The notes beneath the pieces were generated by a model. The model was not told the origin of the DNA. It saw only the letters and a program-made list of their open reading frames with translations, and made no database searches. Source: Arabidopsis thaliana (Eukaryota > Streptophyta > Magnoliopsida > Brassicales > Brassicaceae). Taken from it: a stretch of 64,000 nt of DNA. The stretch is taken from assembly GCF_000001735.4 (NCBI RefSeq), contig NC_003071.7, positions 18,761,443 through 18,825,442 of the forward strand, written 5' to 3'. Shown here in pieces: positions 46,357-56,940 of this stretch. Both the position numbers and the translations under genes were made by a program. How positions within the stretch are numbered: position 1 is the stretch's first letter; each line of letters starts with the position of its first letter.

Positions 46357-48751
46357 TCACTTTCTTGAAGAACAAGGTAACCCAATGAACAATTGCGTCT
46401 CTACTTCAGAACTTGGGCTACTCTCTTCATCACCTCTTCCAGTACTTTCTTGATTCTTATTTGACCAAACTTCGCTTTCATGAGATCCCCACTGCATTCA
46501 AATAGAATTATTACACAAAATTAATAGATGCAAATTAGAAGATATATAGAACAATACATAAATTAAAGAAGGTTGATGATTGAAGATAACCAAGAAAAAC
46601 TAGTAAGGACTCTCCTAACCTAATAACCCCCAAAAAGAACCCCAACTTTCTTATCTTTACCGAATAAAAAAACGAATGTGCAACCCTAACTTGAGACCCA
46701 TAAGAATATATTATACCTTTTCAGAGAGCTTCTCGTTTTCTGCAGCTAGAGCTTTCTCCTGCAAAAGTTTTAGATTCCAATTTGTAAAAAGCAAGCACAA
46801 GAGGCTTACTTACTTGGAATATTACACAATTTGCATACATACTTATATCTGTTTATATACACTCATAAAAACTACTTTACCTTTTGCTTGAGCTGCTCAA
46901 TTTGTTCCTTAAACACTTGAGTCTAAAAGAGATGAGAAATTGAGTTATAATTATGAGTGGTTTCAGAAGATGATTCGAACAATACTTATAATGTGGAGAT
47001 ATAACAGATAAATATATACACATACCTTTCTTGCTCGAATACATTTGACACTTTTCTCAAGCTGTTGCTCAATCTGTTGCAGCTCCTCGATTGAGCATGT
47101 TCCTATGCCTTCTCCCAAGAGTTTACTGATTACAAAAACAAAACACTAATTGATCAAACTCTCCTATGCATCATGAAATAGATATATACAAGTGATGAAT
47201 AATGTGTTTGTATATATGTATATATCACAAACCGTTTAGAAGCTTCGAGTTGTTCAATTTTCTTCATCATGTTTGCTGCTTCATATTTCAAATGCTGTTG
47301 GTTATATCACAGAAATGTTATTGCATGTACATATATATCCTAATTATAAATATGTGACTTGATCCTGTGACCTTGAGATTATATACATATTGTGGTTATA
47401 TTCATTACCGCTCTTTGATATTATATAGTAAAAGTATTAATTAGCAAGAATTGATATATAGGCAAGAAGATCATAAAGAATAAACCTGCATATTTTCTTC
47501 AGAAACCGGTTTGGTGCTGACTCGATCCTTAGTATGCCTCAGATAACGATCTATGGTATCTTGCATACTGTCAAAAACATATATAATTGGAACATTAAAG
47601 TAAATCATCAGAGATCAAATTTAGATCCCAATGGTGTTCTCAAAACATTTCTTATTGAAGATATCACTAGACTTAATCAAGGACATAGCTTGAAAAGTCT
47701 TGTACTTTTTCCCCCTATTTTAGAAAATCAAAAACATGTGAGGTCTTATCTTTATATTTAGTAGGTTCGAGAGAAAGAAGTACTTTCCCAAATGGACCAA
47801 ATGTCTGAAACATCTGATCAAAAGCTGGCATTTTCATTTACAGAAGTAATGATTCATCAAAAGTAAGTTTGGTTTCCCTACTACCTAACAGTACAAGATA
47901 AAACTCTTTTGATTCTCAAAAACAATCAACATTTAGGTTTGGCTAGCTAGCTTTGAGTTTCTATGTCAAAATCAGGAACAAATATTCAAACAAATTGAAC
48001 TAAATTAGGAATGAGCATGAAATGAAGCATGAGGGATTAATAAATCAGGAATGATGAAACAACTTCCTAATCATCACTTAGAAATTAGAACAACATGTTT
48101 TGCTTAAAGCAATAACAAGACAAAGATTAGTTCAAACCAAAAGAATACTAATTGAAAGTTGTTTTATTAATACTATGTGATCATGATCTCTAAGAAGATC
48201 AAATATATAACAAGTGTAAATTGGCTACGAAAGAGCACATTTTATTTATATCATAACTTGAGAAACTAATTGAGAAAGAGAGAGACAGATGATTAAACAA
48301 GATGATATACTAGCGGAAATAAAAAAACAATAAATAAGAGGGTATATGTACTTGATACTACTTTAATAATAGCCCTAATTTTGCAGAAACCAAGAAACTC
48401 ATTTAAACACACCTCTCAAAGCAAACGTCAAAGAGATGTGATTCCACAAAAGGCCAATCAAATCCATATATAAACCAAAAAAAATTAAGATACAAATAGA
48501 GAGGTTAATGAGATCTCTCTCTCTCTCTCTTTCTATGGATGATTTGTAAGAAAGACAAAAAGAACGTACTTGGAGCTGGCGAATTCATAAAGTTTGCCTT
48601 TAGGAGAGAAGATGATAAGAGAAACTTCAGCATCACAAAGCACTGAGAGCTCAAAGGCTTTCTTCAACAAACCATTCCTTCTTTTGGAGAAAGTCACTTG
48701 TCTGCTTGTTGCATTCTCTATTCTCTTCATCTGAGTTTTGCCCCTCACCAT
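46357..48751 (-). CDS. SOC1: MADS-box transcription factor SOC1/AGL20 (At2g45660-like)
   Basis: Floral integrator that activates LFY and other targets downstream of photoperiod, gibberellin and vernalisation inputs. Seven coding exons: 48570-48751, 47486-47567, 47233-47294, 47026-47125, 46881-46922, 46717-46758 and 46357-46491, giving 214 residues. Seen: the MADS domain from [18 protein letters not shown], a K domain ([20 protein letters not shown]) and the C-terminal SOC1-motif segment [14 protein letters not shown]. The start is the ATG at 48751. A pyrimidine-tract acceptor lies 23 bp upstream and fits a leader intron at 48775-49214. Coding intron 1 is about 1 kb and contains a CT repeat (48513-48531). 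Exon phases match those of AGL6, as expected for MIKC genes. Confidence 0.98.
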
Positions 48752-48774
48752 ATCTTCTTCTTTAGTTAATTTCC

Positions 48775-49214
48775 CTTGCACACAGAAAAAAAATAAAATT
48801 ATTTTTTCAAAAATTGAAGAAAACGGTAGATCAATGGTGCAACCACCTCAATAACAAGATTAGTCACACACATAAAACAACCCATTTCATATATGAATCA
48901 AAGAGAGTAGGTTAAAAAAATGAAGATATGATCGAAATATGACTTTTTTGTTTGGGTGGGAGAAGACTGATGAAGTCAACGAAAGATTAAGTACCCAAAA
49001 AGCAAAACAATCTAAAGTATCTGATCTATAAGTCTGTAATGGAAACTTTTGTTATCGGTTTAATTGAAGGATGCAACCTCCTTTCATGAGATTTAGGACA
49101 AAGAAACCAAACACATCAAATCGAACCAAATGAAACCAAACCCATATAAGTTTATAGATCCATCAGAGTACAAAGCAAAAGAAAAAAGAAAAGATCATGA
49201 CGAAGAGATCTTAC
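48775..49214 (-). other. SOC1 5'-UTR intron
   Basis: The donor GTAAGATC begins at 49214 on the minus strand and the acceptor GTGCAAG ends at 48775, leaving 23 bp of leader before the ATG. The upstream untranslated exon would run from 49215 to about 49500, within a CT/GA-rich stretch. A leader intron at SOC1 is consistent with known gene structure; exact sites are read from consensus. Confidence 0.7.
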
Positions 49215-49690
49215 CGATTGGCTAAAAGGGTTTGATAAAAACCTAACCAGGAGGAAGCTTTCGAGGATAAAGGGTTTGTGTATGTATAGGTAGAGATATA
49301 GGAGGAGACTATATAAGCATTACTGGAGGGAGAAGAAGAAAGAAAGAGAAGGAAGAAGATGATCAAAGTTGATTCTCTGCGAAAGGAAGAACCTTTTTAT
49401 GGAAGTAGCAAAAGAAGTAGCTTTCCTCGTTTCATCTATTTGTGTGTAATAAAAGAAACAAAAGACAAAAAAACTTCACACACTCGTCTCTTCTCTCTCT
49501 GCTTTTCTCCTTAAAAAAGATCCTCTTCTCGTTGTAGTTATGGTAATGGTGTTTGTGAAACCATATATATTTTCTTTTCTATTTTATTTCTTGGAGAAAG
49601 ATAATAAAATAAGAGAAAGAAAGAGGGAGGAGCTAAATAGTCAGTCATATGTGTCGCAAATATGATGGACGCTTGAAACCTCATCCTTTA

Positions 49691-49729
49691 CTTATTTTGG
49701 AAAAAAGCCTTAAGAAAGACCAAAAATAG
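49691..49729. promoter_or_regulatory. Two CArG-like boxes in the SOC1 proximal promoter
   Basis: CTTATTTTGG at 49691-49700 and CCAAAAATAG at 49720-49729 each fit the MADS-binding CArG pattern with one or two deviations from CC(A/T)6GG. They lie about 200-230 bp upstream of the presumed SOC1 start region. SOC1 is known to be repressed through a promoter CArG box by FLC/SVP; which of these is that site cannot be settled here. A further CTATTTTTGG occurs at 50282-50291. Confidence 0.55.
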
Positions 49730-52700
49730 CATATTTTGATACATATGGACATTTTTACATACACATCTTTTTCCCTCCCATAAATATCTAGTTGGATGGA
49801 AATGCCTGTCAAATTATTTTTATTAAATTTCTTCTAACAAAAATCTTTTTTTGTTTTTAATGTGGACACAAACACTCTCTCGTACCTATATGCCCCCACT
49901 TGTAATTGATATGAAAAATAAGAATATCGTTTTTTCTTACCTGTGAGTAATACAACTATATTGGTTTTAATCAATTTTTATAATATCTTTCCATCCCAAC
50001 AGATAAAATTCATTTGATTTGTATATTTTCTATGCTTGTTTGTCCATTGTTTCTTATTGTTGTTCTTAAATTGTGTTTTTAGTTATATGACATAATCTTA
50101 CATCTCCATGTGAATAATTAATTACTTGCAATTGTAAGTTTTTATAAGTTGGACAAAACCACATTACAAAATACTACAATTTCCTCATTACCTAAGTGAC
50201 CATTAATCCAAATATTTGGAGGCTAGTACAGAGACAATGGGGCAATGGCGTTAAGTAGCGACGTGTCTAAAGAGGCATTTGCTATTTTTGGTCCCTCGGA
50301 TTACTAAAGAAAACGTAACTTAGAAATCCAATAATAATTCAGCTTATCGAACGTCTTGTCTAGCTAGTGGCACCAAAAAAATATCCTTTTTTGGAGATAA
50401 AATTGTTAATCGATATCTAATGATCTTTTATCTATATCGGGAGGAGGACCACACAAACTAATTATTTCGAAAAATACACATCTTCTCTGGTGAAATATGT
50501 TAACGTATTTATATATATTAAATATCAAACAGATAGGTCCGAAAATCTGTATGGATAATTTTTATATAAATACACATCTTCTCTGGTGAATTGTCTCTAT
50601 CTTTATATTTTCGTGTTTGTATAAAGTATAAACCCGGTTTGAAGTTTAGTTATGTATTTTGTAGACCCAATTCAGATTTAAAGAAACATCATCGTATACC
50701 ACTAGTAAATACGATCACTTCTTAACTGGTTGAGACAAATCCAAAACAAAAAGTATCTAACGTAACTGAACCAACTATACATTACTTAAAGGATTCGTCC
50801 TATAGATTAAAACAATCGTGTTAGTAATGTGTCACATCGAAAGTAAGATAGAACCAGGCTATGCTTCAGGTTTTTGTTCACTGCGATTAATTTTAGATAT
50901 GATTGACCACTACAATTATTTTTAAGTGGTAGTAATATCCGATTTTTTTTGTACATAATCATATAAACTAATCTAATTTTCGCTTCGAGATCCCAAAGTA
51001 TAATTTTTTTAAAAATATGACTATATGAGAGATACGTAGAGTTCTAGTCTACACTATATGAGAGATACGTATGCGTTTAGTCACAAGTTTCTTTGTTGCC
51101 ATTAGATTAGAAAAACCTTGTATAAGTAAGTACATGTCTGTCTAGCAGTCTAGGAATGATGTGAATTTGCATTTAAAAGATGTATGGTTAGTAACTTCCA
51201 ACATGGTGATATGGAAATCTCATGAGTTTACCAGTCATAAGCTCATGCAAAATCATAACATATAAAGTGTATTTTAGATAAATCAAAATTTCACAATGAT
51301 TAAACACCAATGTGTTTGTAAAATTAGTTTGGGGTTAATGTACAAGAATTAGAGAAATAAGGGTGGGAAAAAAGAGTACAATATTAGAAATACATCAACG
51401 TCGTCCGTACAGTCACGTACAAACGTTAGCCAATGATAATTCGAAAACGCACCTCTTACTTTTTCTCATCAATCGAAAAATCCCGAGACAATAATAATAT
51501 ATTTATTATTTTATTAATTACAAAGATAAATCGTGCTCCACACTTTAGTCTTCATGGGACCCTCACAAAAATTGCCATATCTCCAAATAATAAAATTCTA
51601 CAATATAGCTATTATATGGTCCTACTTTTCTTACCTCTTATAACCTCTTTACTTCCTCTTTTAGGTTAAATCTATTTTTCGCTCCTTTTGTTTTCATTTT
51701 CCTCATATGTATATGCCTATTATATTCACTTCTTTAGGTGTTTTTTTTTTCTTCTTTTAATTCATATCTTTGTATCATTATCTTATCACCATCTACTTAA
51801 TGCTAGCGTATATAATCACTAATTCACTATATTTTGAATCTACATGCTAATTGATATCTACTTGTTTGTTACTGATTTTTAAAAAATATATAAAACATGT
51901 TTGTAATTTGTGAATGCACCTAAAGAAACTTAGAAAAGGACAGATTCCTTTGTTATCCAGAAACCTACTCCTTTTGTTTTCTACTGTTTCTACCAATTTT
52001 GTGATGTTGGTTTGGCTTTCTTAGGTTTGGTGGGAGTTTGAAGCTTCTGGCATTTTAGTCTGTGAAAGATGATGCCCGTGACTGCCATGCAAATTTTTGT
52101 TTATGCACTTTCATGCATCAGTAATTATGTTTGGTCTATTCCCATTTATATTCTCCGATTACCAATAAATCCAGTACTGTATCCCAAAAGCGTTTTTCTC
52201 GCTTGAATAATTGTGTTTCTATGTGGGTAAGGTCATAAGGTAGCTGAAAAGGATCACTTAGACAATCTAGCCACTAAAGCAATTTATGTGTGAATTACTA
52301 AGTTATACTATTAATTACAAATAAATGTGTAAAAGATAGGAAAAAAAACCCCGTATAGTCCATTTTTTAACCATAGAGAGTACTAATGGACGATACATTT
52401 ATTTCTGAACTAGATTGTTGAAAAGGGTGAATTTAATGTAAAATTCTTTAAAATAATTCCGACTGATGTTTGAGAATCTTAGGCATGATAGTTAATAATG
52501 ATTTTTTAGTTATAACAAAATCATATAGTACTAAAATTCATCGAGTAACTATAGATGAAGCTCTTCATCCACCATAAATCATTATTAGTTGGTTAACTTT
52601 CTGTAGACGCGTGATTTGGGGGAGTTATAAATCAATAGCCCCTCAATAACATTTGCGCATTCATTGGAATCCACTTATATGAATCTCTCTAAATAACAAA

Positions 52701-52867
52701 TATACAAAGTACAAATCAACGACTAAGAAAAACCATATAATATTTGGTTAGCCAATAAGTAGAATATAACCTTTGTTTAATGGAGTACTACATTTGTGTA
52801 AGTATGATTAAGGAATTGTGATTAAAAAATAAAATGTCGGATAAAGAGGATTAGGAAAATGAAGTTA

Positions 52868-53060
52868 ATTGGAGACTGTGAAGGAGATATTAGAATTGGC
52901 CATTGGGGAGAGAGTTGGCACTTCCCAGTTGAGGTACCGACACATGTCGGGCACATGGGTCCTGTTGTAATAAGGAGGATTAGGAGATTCACTTCCTCTG
53001 TTAAGGGGACCACAGAGCGTGCTGTGCACCGCCCTATGCTCTTTCATCCAACGGTCTTTA
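52868..53060. other. GC-richer unassigned island between LPEAT2 and SOC1
   Basis: A stretch of about 190 bp clearly richer in G and C than the surrounding AT-rich spacer, containing CACATG-type E-boxes (ACACATGTCGG, GCACATGGG) and repeated AGGATTAGGA-like words. Open frames run through it on both strands, but none shows a domain. It could be a conserved regulatory block or a short non-coding RNA. Confidence 0.35.
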
Positions 53061-53627
53061 TTTCATCTTCTGATTCTCGTGGTTCCCTTTTTTTTTGTTT
53101 TAATTTGTTTTTTAATCCATTAATTAATTTTATCTATAAACTATGCTTGCGTCAGCTTTTCCCCACCTGGGCTTTTTTTATTCTTGCACTACGCAAATAG
53201 TATAATAATTTAATTGGATTTCAGATGTCAAAAAAAGTTAACTATATGGTTTTATTATACGAGTTTGGGTAAAATAATTTTAAAATAAAATTTCCACTGA
53301 ATACAATCGAGATTTGGAATAATACATATGTAATGTAACCCCAAAAATGACAAAAAAACAAATACAGCAAAGTTTGCTCAGAACTAGAGGAGCAAACACC
53401 ATAGCGTTTTTTGGGGTGGAAAACGACAAGCAGTTATAGTCCAACACTCAAAAGGATGGATCCATGTTGGAGGAGGGTATATATATAGGCTAAAAACATA
53501 GCAGTCCCTTCTTTTTACTAGCTGAAATCAAATATGAAGACAAAACAAAAGGTATAATAATATACCACAAAGACAAGTTTACAATCATCGCACCACAAAT
53601 CTTAGCCAGCCATTTTGTCTCTCTGTG

Positions 53628-56600
53628 TTATGTTGGGGCCAAGTCAGGTGCAAAGATGGCTATGAGAAGAGGGTTTCTTCTTAAGCAGGACAACAAGTCA
53701 TTTTGGCTGATTCTTTGATCTTGGTCGTCGTCTAGCAAATGGTACATTCCTCGAATCTGAAACATGAGGTTAACCAAATCATTAGGCTATACATCTTTTC
53801 AGAGATTTGGAAATTTTGATTCTGCTCAAATTTTACATTTACCTCGTCCTTGTTCAAGTTTGGGATTGTGTTTTTGAGAGCTTCTCCGAGCTGAGCCAAA
53901 AATATATAAGAAAAACTCATAAGAACACAAAAACAAATATGGAAAAGAGGTGTGAAGAATTAAAGAGCACTGAATCTACTTCTTGAATTGTAATATAGCC
54001 ATCTCCATCTGCATCGCAATGGGAAAAGGCTAGCTCGCATGTTTGCTTAAAAAGCGGCTGTGTCAACACGTGGCCCGAGGCAAACAAGAACTGCAGGCCA
54101 ATCAGCAGCAGAAGAAGCAAGATGTATCAGATATTATATACTAAGATTTTCTACGAAGGTTTATTATATCTTTGGAAAGATACTGATTCATATAAAAATC
54201 CTCAAATTACCTGTTTGAAAGTGATTGATCCGACCTTCTCCACATCGATGAACTCAAATATCTACAGCAGTATGCTTGTATAAGTAACTTTCTCAAGGCA
54301 TAAATCATCATACGGATGATAAGAGCACAACCATAGCGACCCATAAAGAAGAAACTTTTACTATTATCTTAACTAACCCTTTTAGAAAGAGGGCAAGGTT
54401 TCAGTTTAAGACCCCGAAGAAAGTCATGTAGCCTAACACGTCCACTGCAAAATGGATAAAATTCTTGAGGTCGTAGGGAAACCTGATATTTTATGCACTG
54501 GAAAGCCGAAAGAGATAGTAATATCACTTTTGTGGTTACTTAGAGGAGAAAAGTCATTACCTCGAGTCCGGAATCATGGAAACAAATGTATCCAAAAATC
54601 GCGTTGCCTCTAAGCTGCTTACATGGAATAGCTGGAAGGAACAAACACAGAGCAACATAATCACTAGGGAGACGAAAATAGGGACATTGAATGAACATAT
54701 ATACCGGACACCATCAAAATAGTGAGGTTCAACATATTTATCTACAGTTTCATGAACCCTACGAAAACCATAATGAAAGATATGGTTCTCCTCAATGTAA
54801 ACGAGAAGCAACAAATTTTTGTGGTGTTTAGATGATAAACTTACCGACTCAACTCTTGCCATTTCAACCATGTAATTTGAGGGGTTCTCCTGCAACAGAA
54901 CATTTAAGATGAAATAAATGATCAGCCAGAAGAACTGATTCCTGACATGGAAGTTATTTTCAAGCTTCCATGGACAAGAATACATGATTTGTGGCTCAGT
55001 GTAATTGTGAAGAAACTATGAGACATAGATCAGAGAGAAAATGAAAAGATATCCAAGAGAGCAAAACCACTCATGAGCTGCACATACCAGCTTTAACTCA
55101 GTTGCTTTGTTGAGTAGCATCAAGTCCGCAAAAGAATGGGATGTTTGGACGACATTCAAAGATGTTGCAATTGCATGACTAGTCTGTATTCATAAGTACA
55201 CCATGAGGACTACTTTTCACCACAAAATAAGCAAAAATTGTAGAAAAGTAATCTCCATATATAGTTATATCCACCAACACACACCTTCTGTGAGAGACGC
55301 ACAGCATTCTGCTTTTGCTTTTCACTGGGATAGATTACAGGAAGATATTCAACCTGTTTGATTTCGAAAAAAAGTTTATCCAAATGAGTGAAAGTCTAAA
55401 ACCAGACAATCAATCAACTAAGCTTACGCGATATGCACATTGCCTACCTCCATGAAATTGTGAAACTGAGTGAACATTCTAAACATGAGCGTCAACAAAG
55501 AGATATTTCCCCTGAACGTGTCACCAAAATCATGAAACTGTAAGGAGGCAGTCTATTTTACGGAGAAGTGTAAAGTGCGGAAAAAACAAACTAGTCTCAC
55601 CAGGATTGATCAAAATGTACATGGGGATACCGGACTACTACAGGTTGAATAGGGTAACCAGGGATGAAAGCACCGAGTTGGAAGGAAATAAGAACTTTCC
55701 CATTAGTCGTGGTTCCTTCGGGGAATAACAGCAGACGAGGAAATCTATCGCAGGAAGCTTTTCTCTGTATTTACATCCCTGAAAGCACATTCCGTATCAA
55801 ATACAAAAAACCATTTGAATCCTTTTCAACCAAAAATAGTTCACAATTCATGAAAATGGTGTATACACCAATCTCTTCTTTGATATAACACAGTATTAAA
55901 AATACGACAGACATTAAAATAAAAATGTCACAGAAACTCTATACCTTTATTTCATGCACAGCATTCTTCCTTGATGTCTGTGAGAATCTATTCACATATA
56001 TCACCTACAGAGTTCAAAAACAAAACTTGAAAAAACTTTGAATCTAATAACTACACAACAGCATCTTAAACCAATATGTGCAAGCTGACCTGCATTGCCC
56101 TGATAATAGTTCCAACAAATGGAAGTGAATCATGTGACTCCGATGCAACAATGGTCGGTGATAATTCATAGAAGTAGAAGATTGGTTCAATATAAGAAAC
56201 ATGATTTGATACAACAATCGGAGCAATCTCTCTCCGAGCAGGTTTCCCTTTCCTTCTTATCCACTGATAGCTACAGAACCAATGAAGATATACTAACATT
56301 AGAGAAACTAGCAAACATCATGAAACAAACTATCTAAACACCTTTGAAACCAAATTAACCATTCCTCAACTCCATTTCTCTATGACTCAATCAATACTCA
56401 GCAAAACAGTAACTTTAAAATCTAAGACTTAAAAAAGACACAAACTTTGAATGCAATCACAAAGTAATCGACTGACCCAAAAGAGAAGAGGATACATCTG
56501 GTACAGATCCGAGTAATCCACATGATTCTGCATCTCCAAAGAGGCATAGGGTTCTCTTTATCTTTCCAGCCAGCAAGTGCCAATTTTGTAGCCAAGTAAC

Positions 56601-56940
56601 CAACAGCTAAGCTAGCAGCAAAGAGAACAAGTCTAATCAGAGCAATCGGAAGACAAATCACGAGCTTAATCGCTTCGTACAATCCGCTAACTCCAGGTGT
56701 ATTGTTCCGGAATGGATCCACCGTCGTCGGACCGAGAACCGGAGGCTCTGACTCGCTGAGAAAGCCATAAGGATTAAGATGGTCAAACTCAAAACCTCGT
56801 GAAACACGAGGGTCAACAACGGCTGGAAGAAGATTGAGTCCTGACTCGTCGTCGTCGTCGTCGGCGATAGAGATAACAACTTCAGGTTGATCGGAGGATT
56901 GATGGTGGATCAAAGGAGAAGACAGATCAGGATCCGCCAT
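53628..56940 (-). pseudogene. LPEAT2: LPEAT2 lysophospholipid acyltransferase with EF-hands (At2g45670-like), frameshifted in exon 10
   Basis: ER acyltransferase that reacylates lysophosphatidylethanolamine. Fourteen exons: 56477-56940, 56090-56270, 55945-56004, 55601-55764, 55448-55511, 55285-55353, 55088-55183, 54845-54889, 54561-54631, 54378-54445, 54211-54261, 53980-54090, 53843-53890 and 53628-53756. Seen: hydrophobic spans near residues 90-120, acyltransferase block NHVSYIEP (H178, E183; HX4E rather than HX4D), FPEGTTTNG (249-257), and a C-terminal EF-hand DADGDGYITIQE plus a degenerate second one. Exon 10 is 68 nt, one more than needed: GRVRLHD is read in one frame and FLRGLKLKPCPLSKR in the next. 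Literal translation stops at 54406-54408 after about 417 residues, losing the EF-hands. An intact version would be 539 residues. This may be a real allele or a sequencing/assembly error in an A run. Confidence 0.9.

Larger units (their letters stand above)
49501..53627. other. SOC1 upstream / LPEAT2 downstream intergenic region
   Basis: About 4 kb of AT-rich DNA. Contents: CArG-like sites (above), a 23-bp direct repeat at 50472-50494 and 50568-50590, a 19-bp direct repeat at 51020-51038 and 51053-51071, and a GC-richer island at 52868-53060. The final 300 bp are likely the LPEAT2 3' UTR. No protein gene recognised. Confidence 0.6.

Noticed and set aside
48752-48781. Ten-codon in-frame extension before the SOC1 ATG
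   Set aside because: The putative initiator there is GTG and it spans the leader-intron acceptor; [13 protein letters not shown] is the expected start.
52859-53200. 113-residue plus-strand open frame in the SOC1-LPEAT2 spacer
   Set aside because: No recognisable domain, and opposing frames are equally open; listed only as a GC-richer island.
54705-54741. 37-nt exon-like sequence with good splice sites inside a LPEAT2 intron
   Set aside because: Including it shifts the frame to an early stop and does not rescue the exon 10 frameshift; exons 8 and 9 join correctly without it. At most a cryptic or poison exon.
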